64,000 nt of DNA, taken from Thalassorhabdomicrobium marinisediminis (GTDB taxonomy: Bacteria; Pseudomonadota; Alphaproteobacteria; Rhodobacterales; Rhodobacteraceae). The stretch is taken from positions 186,001 to 250,000 of the forward strand of contig NZ_QCYG01000003.1 of assembly GCF_003072065.1 (NCBI RefSeq). The letters run 5' to 3'. The position numbers were made by a program, and so were the translations under genes. Position 1 is the stretch's first letter. Each line of letters opens with the position of its first letter. Shown here one piece after another: positions 1 to 7,796 of the stretch. The notes beneath the pieces are model-generated. The model had not been told where the DNA came from. It worked only from the letters and a program-made list of their open reading frames with translations, and searched no databases.

Positions 1-1
1 C

Positions 2-565
2 TCACCGCTGCTCAGTACTATCGCGATCAACGCGAAAGACGCCGAAGACGTCGAACGTCTGAACCCGTGGTGCGGGGCGGGCCAGACGCTGGCGCTTGTG
101 GGATCCTCCGGCGTCGGCAAGACCACGATCCAGAACCGCCTGACGGGCATCGAAGATACCACGCAGGACATCCGCGCCGATGACGCCAAGGGCCGCCACA
201 CCACGACCAACCGCAACCTGCGGGCGACGCGGGCGGGGGGCTGGCTGATCGACACGCCGGGCATGCGCGAGTTGCGGCTGGTGGACGCGGAAGACGGAGT
301 TGAGGAGGTGTTCTCGGACATCACCGAGCTGGCGGCGCTGTGCAAGTTCAACGACTGCGCCCACCAGACCGAGCCCGGCTGCGCCGTGCGCGCCGCCATC
401 GACAACGGGACGCTGGACGCGGACCGGCTGGACCGCTGGCGCAAGTTGGACCGGGAGAACCGCTTCAACACGGCGACCGTGGGCGAGAACCGCGCCCATC
501 AACGCCGCCTGCAAAAGCTCTATGATGCAGGGCAAGAACGCGGCCGCAGCAAGCGCGGCAAATAG
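2..565 (+). CDS. rsgA: Ribosome small-subunit-dependent GTPase A, 3' part
   Basis: C-terminal part of a circularly permuted GTPase that acts late in 30S subunit maturation. The reading frame is open from base 2, so the start and the N-terminal OB-fold lie outside the window. Visible motifs are the P-loop GSSGVGKTT, the G3-like DTPGM, and the terminal zinc motif CKFNDCAHQTEPGC, whose Cys/His spacing is typical of RsgA. The last residues are basic (KRGK), which fits rRNA contact. It stops 46 bases before the next gene on the same strand. The family call rests on the permuted order, with the zinc motif directly after the GTPase domain. Confidence 0.93.
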   Translation, partial: SPLLSTIAINAKDAEDVERLNPWCGAGQTLALVGSSGVGKTTIQNRLTGIEDTTQDIRADDAKGRHTTTNRNLRATRAGGWLIDTPGMRELRLVDAEDGVEEVFSDITELAALCKFNDCAHQTEPGCAVRAAIDNGTLDADRLDRWRKLDRENRFNTATVGENRAHQRRLQKLYDAGQERGRSKRGK

Positions 566-611
566 CTTCGTCCTATCTTGCAGGCGATCTGCGCCGCGCT
601 AGATCCTGCCC

Positions 612-995
612 ATGACAGACAAGACCGACCTTGCAGAAGACCGCACCGAATGGGCCGAGGTCCGCACCGATTGGGCCGAAGACCGCACGATCATGGCCAA
701 TGAGCGGACCTTCGTCAGCTGGATCGGCGGTGGCATGGGGGCCATTGGCGTCGCCCTGGCCTTTCAGGCGATTTTTGGCAAATTCGAACCGACCTGGGTG
801 GCGAAAACCGTCGCAACCCTCCCCCTGATCACCGCCGTCGTCCTGTTCGTCACCGCCGAGCGCAAGGCCAGCCAGACCCTGACCCGGCTGAACGATCACA
901 AGGTCGAAGCCTCGGGGGGTAAGACGCTTAAACTCGTCGCCGGCCTGCTGTCGCTCACCGCGTTGGGCACGGGCGGCATCCTCTGGTCACTCTAG
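612..995 (+). CDS. DUF202/YidH-type small membrane protein with N-terminal heptapeptide repeats
   Basis: A 127-residue protein. The segment ANERTFVSWIGGGMGAIG matches the DUF202 pattern (xANERTFLAW...G), and about three hydrophobic segments follow (near residues 40-55, 62-80 and 105-125), so it should be an inner-membrane protein. DUF202 proteins have no established biochemical function. Residues 8-35 form four 7-residue units (AEDRTEW, AEVRTDW, AEDRTIM, ANERTFV), and the last of these is the DUF202 signature itself. The repeated extension is unusual for the family. There is no strong ribosome-binding site before the ATG. Confidence 0.85.
   Translation: MTDKTDLAEDRTEWAEVRTDWAEDRTIMANERTFVSWIGGGMGAIGVALAFQAIFGKFEPTWVAKTVATLPLITAVVLFVTAERKASQTLTRLNDHKVEASGGKTLKLVAGLLSLTALGTGGILWSL
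633..716 (+). repeat. Four tandem 21-bp units encoding a heptapeptide repeat
   Basis: Units 633-653, 654-674, 675-695 and 696-716 encode AEDRTEW, AEVRTDW, AEDRTIM and ANERTFV. The first two share most bases; the later two diverge. This looks like in-frame duplication of the start of the DUF202 motif. Confidence 0.75.
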
Positions 996-1031
996 CTAGA
1001 CGTTGCCGGACCCCCGGCGTAGTTTAAGCGG

Positions 1032-2828
1032 ATGAGCGAATCCGACACCCCCAAATACCAAGTCCTCGCGCGGAAATACCGCCCCGAAACCTTTGCCGAT
1101 CTGGTCGGGCAGGATGCCATGGTGCGCACCCTGAAAAACGCCTTTGCGGCGGACCGGATCGCGCAGGCCTTCATCATGACGGGCATCCGCGGCACCGGTA
1201 AAACCACCACCGCGCGGATCATCGCCAAGGGCATGAACTGCATCGGCCCCGATGGTACCGGCGGCCCCACGACCGACCCTTGCGGCGTCTGCGAGCATTG
1301 CGTCGCGATCATGGAAGGCCGCCACGTTGACGTGATGGAGATGGACGCCGCGTCGCGCACCGGCGTCGGCGACATTCGCGAGATCATCGAAAGCGTGCAT
1401 TACCGCGCCGCCAGCGCGCGCTACAAGATCTACATCATCGACGAAGTCCACATGCTCTCGACCAGCGCCTTCAACGCCTTGCTGAAAACGCTGGAAGAGC
1501 CGCCCGAGCACGTCAAATTCATCTTCGCCACCACGGAAATCCGCAAGGTGCCGGTCACGGTGCTGTCGCGTTGCCAGCGTTTCGACCTGCGCCGGATCGA
1601 GCCCGAGGACCAGATCGGCCTGCTGCGCCGCATCGCCACCGCCGAAGGGGCCGAAATCACCGACGACGCGCTGGCTTTGATCACCCGCGCCGCCGAAGGC
1701 TCGGCCCGGGATGCCCAGTCGCTGCTGGATCAGGCGATTTCCCACGGCGCGGGCGAGACCACCGCCGATCAGGTGCGCGCGATGCTGGGCCTCGCCGATC
1801 GTGGCCGCGTGCTGGACCTGTTCGACATGATCCTGCGCGGTCAGGCGGGCGACGCGCTTTATGAATTGTCGAGCCAATATGCCGATGGTGCCGACCCCAT
1901 GGCGATCCTGCGCGATCTGGCTGAAATTGCCCATTGGGTCAGCGTCATCAAGATCACGCCCGACGCCGCCGACGATCCAACCATCGGGCCGGACGAGCGC
2001 ACGCGCGGCGCGCAAATGGCGCAGGACCTGCCCATGCGGGTGCTGTCGCGCCTGTGGCAGATGTTATTGAAATCCCTTGAGGAAGTCGCCATCGCGCCCA
2101 ACGCAATGATGGCTGCCGAAATGGCGATCATCCGGCTGACCCATGTCTCGGACCTGCCCACTCCGGACGAGCTGGTGCGCAGGCTGGACGGGCAATCGCC
2201 GCCCCCCGGCGGCCCTGGCGGCGGACCGGGCGGTGGCCCGCGTCCTGCTCCGGCATCCCCCGCGCCATCCGCCCCTGCCCCATCGACCGCATCGGGCCCT
2301 AGCACACCGCCCACACCGACCCATTCCGGCCCCAGCGGCACGACGATGTCCACAGGCGGCCCCGTGACTGCCCCCGCCAGCGAAGAGGCGCTGGCCCACT
2401 ACCCCACCTTCGCTTCGGTGGTGGAGCTGATCCGCCGGCACCGCGACGTCAAGCTTCTAGTCGAGGTCGAGACCGGCGTGCGCCTTGCTGCCTATCGGCC
2501 CGGTCGCATCGAATTCGTGCCCACGCCAGACGCCCCGAGAGACCTCGCCGCGCGGCTTGGCTCGCGCTTGCAAGCCTGGACCGGCAACCGTTGGGCCGTG
2601 ACGCTGGTCAACGACGGCGGCGCGCCGACGATCGCCGAAGTGCGCGACGCGGAAGCCACCGCTCTGCGCGAAAAGGCCGCCGCCCTGCCGCTGGTGCAAG
2701 CGGTGATCACCCAGTTCCCCGGCGCGAAAATCACCGACATCCGCACCCCCAAGGCGCTTGCGGCCGAAGCCGAACTCGAAGCCCTGCCCGAGGTTGATGA
2801 CGAATGGGACCCCTTCGAGGACGGCTAA
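1032..2828 (+). CDS. dnaX: DNA polymerase III subunit gamma/tau
   Basis: Clamp-loader ATPase of the replicative polymerase, 598 residues. It has Walker A GIRGTGKTT (51-59), four zinc-binding cysteines (Cys70, Cys84, Cys87, Cys90), DEVH (137-140) and a sensor-type SRC segment near 180. A Pro/Gly/Ala-rich linker at about 390-445 separates the AAA+/collar part from the C-terminal tau region that would contact the polymerase and helicase. I found no A-rich slippery heptamer near the linker, so only the full-length tau form is expected. It is followed by ybaB and recR, the common dnaX-ybaB-recR order. Confidence 0.97.
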   Translation: MSESDTPKYQVLARKYRPETFADLVGQDAMVRTLKNAFAADRIAQAFIMTGIRGTGKTTTARIIAKGMNCIGPDGTGGPTTDPCGVCEHCVAIMEGRHVDVMEMDAASRTGVGDIREIIESVHYRAASARYKIYIIDEVHMLSTSAFNALLKTLEEPPEHVKFIFATTEIRKVPVTVLSRCQRFDLRRIEPEDQIGLLRRIATAEGAEITDDALALITRAAEGSARDAQSLLDQAISHGAGETTADQVRAMLGLADRGRVLDLFDMILRGQAGDALYELSSQYADGADPMAILRDLAEIAHWVSVIKITPDAADDPTIGPDERTRGAQMAQDLPMRVLSRLWQMLLKSLEEVAIAPNAMMAAEMAIIRLTHVSDLPTPDELVRRLDGQSPPPGGPGGGPGGGPRPAPASPAPSAPAPSTASGPSTPPTPTHSGPSGTTMSTGGPVTAPASEEALAHYPTFASVVELIRRHRDVKLLVEVETGVRLAAYRPGRIEFVPTPDAPRDLAARLGSRLQAWTGNRWAVTLVNDGGAPTIAEVRDAEATALREKAAALPLVQAVITQFPGAKITDIRTPKALAAEAELEALPEVDDEWDPFEDG

Positions 2829-2886
2829 CTTGCAGCAGGCTCGCCGCACCCCTATCTAGGGCGCAACACAAATTCAGGAGATTTCG

Positions 2887-3231
2887 ATGTTCAAAGGACT
2901 AGGCGGCCTCGGCGATATGGCCGGCATGATGAAAAAAGCCCAGGAGATGCAAAAGCAGATGGGCGAGCTGCAGGACGAGCTGCACAACGTCATGGTCGTG
3001 GGCGAAAGCGGCGCCGGTCTGGTCAAGGCGACCGCCAGCGCCAAGGGCGAACTCAAGGCGCTCGACATCGACCCGTCGATCTTCAACGGCGACGACAAGG
3101 AAGTGGTCGAGGATCTGATCCTTGCCGCGATCAAGGACGCGCAGGCGAAAGCCTCCGACAAGGCGCAGGAAGAGATGCAGAAACTCACCGACGGGCTGGG
3201 CCTGCCGGCGGACATGAAACTGCCGTTCTGA
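2887..3231 (+). CDS. YbaB/EbfC family nucleoid-associated protein
   Basis: A 114-residue DNA-binding protein of the YbaB/EbfC family, which forms dimers and coats DNA. The N-terminus ([19 protein letters not shown]) and the long helix with [11 protein letters not shown] are typical, as is the C-terminal [12 protein letters not shown]. The ATG follows AGGAG at good spacing. Its stop is one base from the TTG start of recR, so the two should be translationally coupled. The dnaX-ybaB-recR linkage points to a role around replication or recombination, but the exact function in this clade is not established. Confidence 0.95.
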   Translation: MFKGLGGLGDMAGMMKKAQEMQKQMGELQDELHNVMVVGESGAGLVKATASAKGELKALDIDPSIFNGDDKEVVEDLILAAIKDAQAKASDKAQEEMQKLTDGLGLPADMKLPF

Positions 3232-3232
3232 T

Positions 3233-3826
3233 TTGAGCCCGGCGCCCAAAGACATCGACGCGCTGATCGACCTGATGGCCCGCCTTCCGGGCCTCGGTCC
3301 CCGTTCGGCGCGCCGCGCGGTTTTGCACCTGATCAAGAAACGCGGGGCGCTGCTCACACCGCTGGCCGAGGCGCTGACCACGGTCGGCGCCACGGCGCGC
3401 GAATGCCTCAACTGCGGCAACATCGGCACTGCGGATATCTGCGACATTTGTGAAAGCGAAAAACGCAACATCGGCCAGATCTGCGTGGTCGAAGATGTGG
3501 CCGACCTCTGGGCGATGGAACGGGCGGGCGTGTTCAAGGGCCGCTACCACGTGCTCGGCGGCACCCTCTCGGCGCTCGACGACATCGGCCCCGACGAATT
3601 GCGCATCCCCAAGCTGCGCGACCGGATCACCACCGAAAACATCACCGAAGTGATCCTTGCCCTTGGCGCTACCATCGACGGGCAGACCACGGCCCATTAC
3701 ATCGCCGACGAATTGCCGGGGGTGCAGGTCACCTCACTGGCCCAGGGCGTGCCTGTGGGCGGAGAGCTCGACTACCTCGACGATGGCACGATCACCGCCG
3801 CGCTCAACGCCCGCAAGTCGCTCTGA
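3233..3826 (+). CDS. recR: Recombination mediator RecR
   Basis: RecFOR-pathway protein, 197 residues, that clamps DNA and helps RecO load RecA at single-stranded gaps. It shows an N-terminal helix-hairpin-helix ([15 protein letters not shown]), a four-cysteine zinc finger (Cys58, Cys61, Cys70, Cys73) and a Toprim domain (about 80-175, [14 protein letters not shown] and [16 protein letters not shown]). The start is TTG, one base after the ybaB stop. No separate Shine-Dalgarno sequence is needed if coupling occurs. It ends before a strong terminator. Confidence 0.96.
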   Translation: MSPAPKDIDALIDLMARLPGLGPRSARRAVLHLIKKRGALLTPLAEALTTVGATARECLNCGNIGTADICDICESEKRNIGQICVVEDVADLWAMERAGVFKGRYHVLGGTLSALDDIGPDELRIPKLRDRITTENITEVILALGATIDGQTTAHYIADELPGVQVTSLAQGVPVGGELDYLDDGTITAALNARKSL

Positions 3827-3830
3827 CCCC

Positions 3831-3872
3831 TTTCATCTTTGCTTCACAAATATCCCCGCCGGAGGCTCCGAC
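3831..3872 (-). repeat. Dispersed intergenic motif, copy A
   Basis: It lies just after recR. Read on the minus strand it contains a CGGAGCCTCCGGCGGGG core followed by ATATTTGTGAAGCAAAGATG. Copies B (24821-24860) and C (37925-37958) share its layout: a GC-rich CTCCGGCGG-like block, then (A/G)TATTTG, then an AGCAAAGA/ACCAGAGA block. A and B share 16 identical bases. Similar sequences are, as I recall, frequent between genes in Rhodobacterales. Confidence 0.6.
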
Positions 3873-3933
3873 AAAGCCGCCCGCGATCTCGCCTGACTAG
3901 GCACGCCGCGTTCGCACCTGGGCCAGGCACGCA

Positions 3934-3961
3934 AAAGCCCCGACCGAAGGGCCGGGGCTTT
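3934..3961. terminator. Bidirectional intrinsic terminator between recR and the DUF1013 gene
   Basis: The inverted repeat AAAGCCCCG (3934-3942) / CGGGGCTTT (3953-3961) has a 10-base loop. The A-run on one side and T-run on the other let it serve both convergent genes. Confidence 0.85.
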
Positions 3962-3982
3962 GCAAAGACCGGTCAGAGGGCT

Positions 3983-4732
3983 TTAGTTGTCCTCGTCATC
4001 CTCATCATCGTCGGGCAGGTTGAAGAAGGAATCCGCGTCCGGAACCGAGGTATCCTCTTCCGGCTCGGCCGGACCGTCGCCAAGGGTGAAAGTCTCGAGC
4101 CCTTCCATCGAGGCGGGGATTTTCGGCTCGGGATCGCCGCCAAGGCTTTGTTCGGTGCTGACCAGCTTGCGCCGCTCATCGTCGGTCATCACGCCGCCTT
4201 CCTTAGCCTTCTTCTCGCTCGCCTTCTGGACGGCGGCATCCAGTTCGGACTGTTTGCACAGCCCCAGCGCCACGGGGTCGATGGGTTCGATGTTGGCGAT
4301 GTTCCAGTGCGTCCGCTCGCGGATCGCCTGAATCGTCGGCTTGGTGGTGCCCACCAGCTTGGAAATCTGACCGTCGCTCAGCTCGGGGTGGAACTTCACG
4401 AGCCACAGGATCGACGCGGGCCGGTCCTGACGCTTGGACAGCGGCGTGTACCGCGGGCCACGGCGCTTCTCCTCGCCCGAGGCGGCGGGGTTGTGCAGCA
4501 GGCGCAGCTTGTGCTTGGGGTTCGCCTCGCCCTTGTCGATCTCTTCCTGGGTCAACTGCTTGTTGCTGATCGGGTCGAACCCTTTCACGCCAACCGCCAC
4601 ATCACCATCGGCGATGCCCTGCACCTCAAGCTCGTGCAGGTCGCAGAAATCGGCGATCTGCTTGAAGGTCAATGTCGTGTTGTCGCACAGCCAGACGGCT
4701 GTGGCTTTGGCCATAATCGGTGTACCGCTCAT
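3983..4732 (-). CDS. trcR: DUF1013 (TrcR-type) putative cell-cycle transcriptional regulator
   Basis: A 249-residue alphaproteobacterial DUF1013 protein, a family now usually named TrcR and regarded as a transcriptional regulator. The N-terminus (AKATAVWLCDNTTLTFKQIA) and a central helix-turn-helix-like segment (LSDGQISKLVGTTKPTIQAI, about residues 117-136) support DNA binding. The C-terminus is strongly acidic (ending DDDEDDEDN). The start at 4732 is backed by AGGAG about 10 bases upstream; an inner ATG (MAKATAV) at 4714 is possible. It faces recR across a shared terminator and is divergent from the RNase T2 gene. The family is clear; the role rests on the family name rather than on anything in this sequence. 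Confidence 0.8.
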   Translation of the reverse strand: MSGTPIMAKATAVWLCDNTTLTFKQIADFCDLHELEVQGIADGDVAVGVKGFDPISNKQLTQEEIDKGEANPKHKLRLLHNPAASGEEKRRGPRYTPLSKRQDRPASILWLVKFHPELSDGQISKLVGTTKPTIQAIRERTHWNIANIEPIDPVALGLCKQSELDAAVQKASEKKAKEGGVMTDDERRKLVSTEQSLGGDPEPKIPASMEGLETFTLGDGPAEPEEDTSVPDADSFFNLPDDDEDDEDN

Positions 4733-4863
4733 AACGTCTTCTCCTAATGATCGACACGCCTCTCCCGCGCCCTTGAAGGGGCAGACCGCTTCCGGCCGGG
4801 TTCACGTTGTCGGGGAACTTGGGCGCTATATAGTGGCTGAAGTGATTCATGGAAAGACCCCAA

Positions 4864-5493
4864 ATGCTGCGACTTCTGGCCCTGCTTTCGACCCTGGCCC
4901 TGCCCGCGCAGGCGCAACATACCGCTGGCGACTTCGATTACTATGTCTTGGCGCTGTCGTGGTCGCCCAACTGGTGCGCGCTTGAGGGTGCGGACCGGGG
5001 CTCTCCTCAGTGCGATAACGGCGCGGATTTCGGCTGGGTGCTGCACGGGCTCTGGCCGCAGTATGAACGCGGCTGGCCCGCCGATTGCCGCCACAGCTTC
5101 CGCAATCCGTCGCGGTTTGAGACCTCGGCGCAGGCGGATCTTTTCGGCTCGTCCGGGTCGGCGTGGCACCAGTGGAACAAGCACGGATCGTGCAGCGGTC
5201 TGGCGCCGAACGATTACTATGCCCTTGCCCGCGAAGCCTATTCCCGGATTGCGCGGCCCGAGGTGTTCCGCAAGCTCGACCGTGCCGTGACCCTGCCCGC
5301 CTCGTTGATCGAAGAAGCATTCATGAAGGAGAATGACGGCCTCGACGCGGATGAGATCACGATCACCTGCCGCGCGGGCCGCATCCAGGAGGCGCGGATC
5401 TGCCTGACGCGCGATCTGGACCTGCGGCGCTGCGGCGACGACGTGATCCGTGACTGCACGTTGGACGACGCCCTGTTCGCGCCGATCCCCTAA
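4864..5493 (+). CDS. Secreted ribonuclease T2 family protein
   Basis: Periplasmic or secreted endoribonuclease of the T2 family. Both catalytic segments are visible: CAS I as HGLWPQ and CAS II as WHQWNKHGSC, each with the active-site His. Several cysteines fit the disulfides of the fold. A signal peptide (MLRLLALLSTLALPAQAQ) begins at the chosen ATG, which has GGAAAGA eight bases upstream. A longer form from ATG 4849 would add five residues but lacks a good ribosome-binding site. Its 3' end overlaps the convergent oxidoreductase gene by four bases. The likely role is RNA scavenging in the periplasm. Confidence 0.9.
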   Translation: MLRLLALLSTLALPAQAQHTAGDFDYYVLALSWSPNWCALEGADRGSPQCDNGADFGWVLHGLWPQYERGWPADCRHSFRNPSRFETSAQADLFGSSGSAWHQWNKHGSCSGLAPNDYYALAREAYSRIARPEVFRKLDRAVTLPASLIEEAFMKENDGLDADEITITCRAGRIQEARICLTRDLDLRRCGDDVIRDCTLDDALFAPIP

Positions 5494-6473
5494 GCGTCCG
5501 CTTCGGCGACCCTGAGCACGATCTTGCCGATGTGCGCGCTGCTTTCCATGCGCGCATGGGCCTGCGCCGCGTCCCCCAGGGCGAATTCCCGATCTATCAC
5601 GGGGGCGACCTTGCCCGCCGCCAGCACCGGCCAGACCTGCGCGCGCAACTGCCGGGCGATCTCGGCCTTGGCCAGATCGGACTGGGGCCGCAGGGTGCTG
5701 CCGGTGAGCGTCAAGCGGCGCATCATCATCTGGGCGAAGTTCACTTCGACCTTCGCGCCCTGAAGGAAAGCGATCTGCACCAGCCGCCCGTCGTCCGCCA
5801 ACGTCTTGAGGTTGCGCGGCAGGTAGTCGCCACCGACCATGTCGAGGATCAGATGGGCCCCACCCTCTGCGCGCACCGCCTCGACGAAATCACGTTCCTT
5901 GTAGTTCACCGCCAGCTCTGCCCCAAGGTCGCGGCAGGCCTGACATTTCTCGTCGGTGCCTGCGGTAGTGAACACCCGGGCGCCGAAGTGGCGGGCAAGC
6001 TGGATCGCTGTGGTGCCGATGCCGGAGGACCCGCCATGGACCAAGAACCGCTCGCCCGCTTGCAGCCCGCCCCGCATGAACACGTTGGACCAGACGGTGA
6101 AGAAGGTTTCGGGCAGGCAGGCGGCTTGCCGCAGGTCCATGCCGTTGGGCACCGGCAGACAATGGGCCGCGGGGGTGCAGACCTCTTCTGCGTAGCCGCC
6201 ACCGGGCAACAAGGCGCAGACGGCATCGCCCACGGCCCAATCGGTCACGCCGGCACCGATGGCGCTGATCTCGCCTGCGGCTTCAAGCCCCGGCAGATCG
6301 CTGGCGCCCTTCGGAGGCGCATAAAGACCCGCTCGTTGCAGCGCATCCGGGCGGTTCACCCCGGCATAGGCCACCTTGATCCGCACCTCACCATGCCCCG
6401 GTTCGGGCGTGGCGCGATCGGTGAGGCGCAGCACGTCCGGCCCGCCAGCTTTGGTGATCTCGACAGCCTTCAC
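5490..6473 (-). CDS. Zinc-free MDR family NAD(P)H:quinone oxidoreductase
   Basis: Medium-chain reductase of the quinone oxidoreductase/PIG3 type. The N-terminal GroES-like part (PGHGEVRIKVAYAGVNRPD), the LPGLEAAGEI segment and the nucleotide-binding GGSSGIGTTAIQLARHFGA are typical, and there are no structural zinc cysteines. I place the start at GTG 6473 (VKAVEITKAGG) rather than at ATG 6488. The GTG overlaps the COQ9 stop as GTGA, and related proteins begin at this position. Coupling to COQ9, a ubiquinone-biosynthesis factor, suggests a quinone-related role. Confidence 0.9.
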   Translation of the reverse strand: MKAVEITKAGGPDVLRLTDRATPEPGHGEVRIKVAYAGVNRPDALQRAGLYAPPKGASDLPGLEAAGEISAIGAGVTDWAVGDAVCALLPGGGYAEEVCTPAAHCLPVPNGMDLRQAACLPETFFTVWSNVFMRGGLQAGERFLVHGGSSGIGTTAIQLARHFGARVFTTAGTDEKCQACRDLGAELAVNYKERDFVEAVRAEGGAHLILDMVGGDYLPRNLKTLADDGRLVQIAFLQGAKVEVNFAQMMMRRLTLTGSTLRPQSDLAKAEIARQLRAQVWPVLAAGKVAPVIDREFALGDAAQAHARMESSAHIGKIVLRVAEADA

Positions 6474-7162
6474 GACGGCAAATCCCATTTTCCGGGCACA
6501 TCACGGGGGCGGTCCGACGGCGGCTTGATGGGGGCGGTCAGCGCCCCCAAAGCCTGTGCGAAGGGCTTGGTCAGCGGGTTTTTCGCGACCGCCGATTTGA
6601 CCTTCTCGAACTGCATGACGTTGTCGATGCGGCGGTCGATAAAGGCTGTTGTGTTCGCTGTGGCGGGGCTGTTGTCACCCAGCCAGAACAGCACGACCGA
6701 TCCCCAAACCGCCGAGAGGGTCGCGCGTTTGGTGTACCAGTTCACATCGTCCGAGCGGTCCCCCAAAGCCGTCCAGATCGCATCGGCGGTGTCCCAGATC
6801 AGCTTCGATCCTTCGGGGGCCAGATGCGGCAGGGCAAACAGGGTCATCCCACGGCGCACGGCTTCCTTGTCGGTGATCACATCCAGCCGCGTGCGCACCG
6901 CATAGGCCACCTTGTCGCGAAAGCGCATGCCGTCCAGATCGGCGGTCTGCAGCGCCGAGACCATGGCCGAATCCCCCCGCCGGTGAAACAGGATCGCCAG
7001 ATCCGTGGCCCCGCGCGGACAGATCGCATGGGCATGGTCCAGCGACATCCCCGCATCACGCGCGGCGGCGGTGAAGGCGTCGGACGACCAGCCATCAAAG
7101 GCCACATGTGGCAGGATCGCATCCAGCAGGGCTTCGGTTTCGGGCGTCAGGGTGGCAGACAT
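6470..7162 (-). CDS. COQ9 family protein, ubiquinone biosynthesis
   Basis: A 230-residue COQ9-like protein. COQ9 has a TetR-like helical fold and binds lipid; in eukaryotes it presents ubiquinone intermediates to COQ7. The segments TKRATLSAVWGSVVLFWLGD and FIDRRIDNVMQFEKVK match the family. The N-terminal helical region (DGWSSDAFTAAARDAG) resembles the TetR-like part. It is upstream of, and overlaps by four bases, the quinone oxidoreductase gene, and is divergent from rpsU. The family is firm; the step it assists in bacteria is inferred. Confidence 0.92.
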   Translation of the reverse strand: MSATLTPETEALLDAILPHVAFDGWSSDAFTAAARDAGMSLDHAHAICPRGATDLAILFHRRGDSAMVSALQTADLDGMRFRDKVAYAVRTRLDVITDKEAVRRGMTLFALPHLAPEGSKLIWDTADAIWTALGDRSDDVNWYTKRATLSAVWGSVVLFWLGDNSPATANTTAFIDRRIDNVMQFEKVKSAVAKNPLTKPFAQALGALTAPIKPPSDRPRDVPGKWDLPS

Positions 7163-7194
7163 CGGCGGCTCCAGTTCTGGCTTCGGTCAGATAC

Positions 7195-7223
7195 TAGACA
7201 AGATAAGGCAGGCTTGCTATATG
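7195..7223 (+). promoter_or_regulatory. Sigma70-type promoter of rpsU
   Basis: A -35 box TAGACA (7195-7200) and a -10 box TATATG (7218-7223) are separated by exactly 17 bases, about 54 bases before the rpsU start. The leader then holds a direct repeat of TGCAAATCC (7233-7241 and 7243-7251). Confidence 0.6.
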
Positions 7224-7276
7224 GCCACTTCCTGCAAATCCTTGCAAATCCAACTTAGAAAGGTGGTGAAAACCAC

Positions 7277-7483
7277 ATGCAGGTTAGTGTTCGTGACAAC
7301 AACGTCGATCAGGCGCTTCGTGCCCTGAAGAAAAAGCTCCAGCGTGAGGGCGTTTTTCGTGAAATGAAGCTCAAGCAGCATTTCGAGAAACCGTCCGAGA
7401 AAAAGGCGCGCGAGAAGGCCGAGGCCATTCGCCGTCAGCGCAAGCTGGCTCGGAAGAAAGCACAGCGTGAGGGGATGCTCTAA
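7277..7483 (+). CDS. rpsU: 30S ribosomal protein S21
   Basis: A 68-residue, highly basic small-subunit protein; S21 contacts the anti-Shine-Dalgarno region during initiation. It begins [20 protein letters not shown] and ends in a lysine/arginine-rich helix, both typical. AAGGTGG precedes the ATG. It is monocistronic, with its own promoter (7195-7223) and a strong terminator (7516-7549). Confidence 0.97.
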   Translation: MQVSVRDNNVDQALRALKKKLQREGVFREMKLKQHFEKPSEKKAREKAEAIRRQRKLARKKAQREGML

Positions 7484-7515
7484 GCACCCTTTTCGACTGA
7501 ACACCAAAGAATAGC

Positions 7516-7549
7516 AAAAGCCCCCATGCATCGCTGCACGGGGGCTTTT
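7516..7549. terminator. Intrinsic terminator after rpsU
   Basis: AAAAGCCCCC (7516-7525) pairs with GGGGGCTTTT (7540-7549). An inner TGCA/TGCA pairing extends the stem with one mismatch. It can also end transcription from the minus-strand microprotein genes. Confidence 0.88.
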
Positions 7550-7590
7550 CGCTGTTCATACGCTCTGAAACATGCGCGAGTCGTTATGTA

Positions 7591-7665
7591 TCAGACGATC
7601 CCGGCAAGGCTCAGGATGACAATCACGACCACGATCAGGCCAACAATATATAGGATATTTCGCAT
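7591..7665 (-). CDS. Membrane microprotein, second of a tandem pair (24 aa)
   Basis: A 24-residue open frame, MRNILYIVGLIVVVIVIL..., that is almost entirely one transmembrane helix. AAGGA stands eight bases before the ATG and overlaps the stop codon of the upstream microprotein gene, so the two should be co-translated. The sequence is clearly related to the neighbour at 7676-7741 (shared MR-x-IL-x-x-VGL-x-VVVI pattern), which argues that both are real and arose by duplication. It resembles the many single-helix bacterial microproteins that regulate membrane partners. No function can be assigned. Confidence 0.72.
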   Translation of the reverse strand: MRNILYIVGLIVVVIVILSLAGIV

Positions 7666-7675
7666 TCTGTATTCC

Positions 7676-7741
7676 TTAGATGAGGTTGATGAGGGCAATG
7701 ACCACAACGACTAGACCAACCAGTATCAATATTCCGCGCAT
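7676..7741 (-). CDS. Membrane microprotein, first of a tandem pair (21 aa)
   Basis: A 21-residue frame starting MRGILILVGLVVVVIAL, a single predicted transmembrane helix with one N-terminal Arg. The Shine-Dalgarno sequence is good (GGAGGAAGACAC before the ATG). It ends 10 bases before the ATG of the paralogous microprotein. Automatic annotation would usually miss both because of size. Local base composition is below the window average. Confidence 0.72.
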   Translation of the reverse strand: MRGILILVGLVVVVIALINLI

Positions 7742-7796
7742 GTGTCTTCCTCCGTTAGATTGTACTGACTAACACCCCACGCAACAGAAAGTTCCG

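Noticed and set aside
1032-2828. Programmed frameshift in dnaX giving a gamma form
   Set aside because: No A-rich slippery sequence followed by a hairpin was seen near the linker; only the full tau frame is supported.
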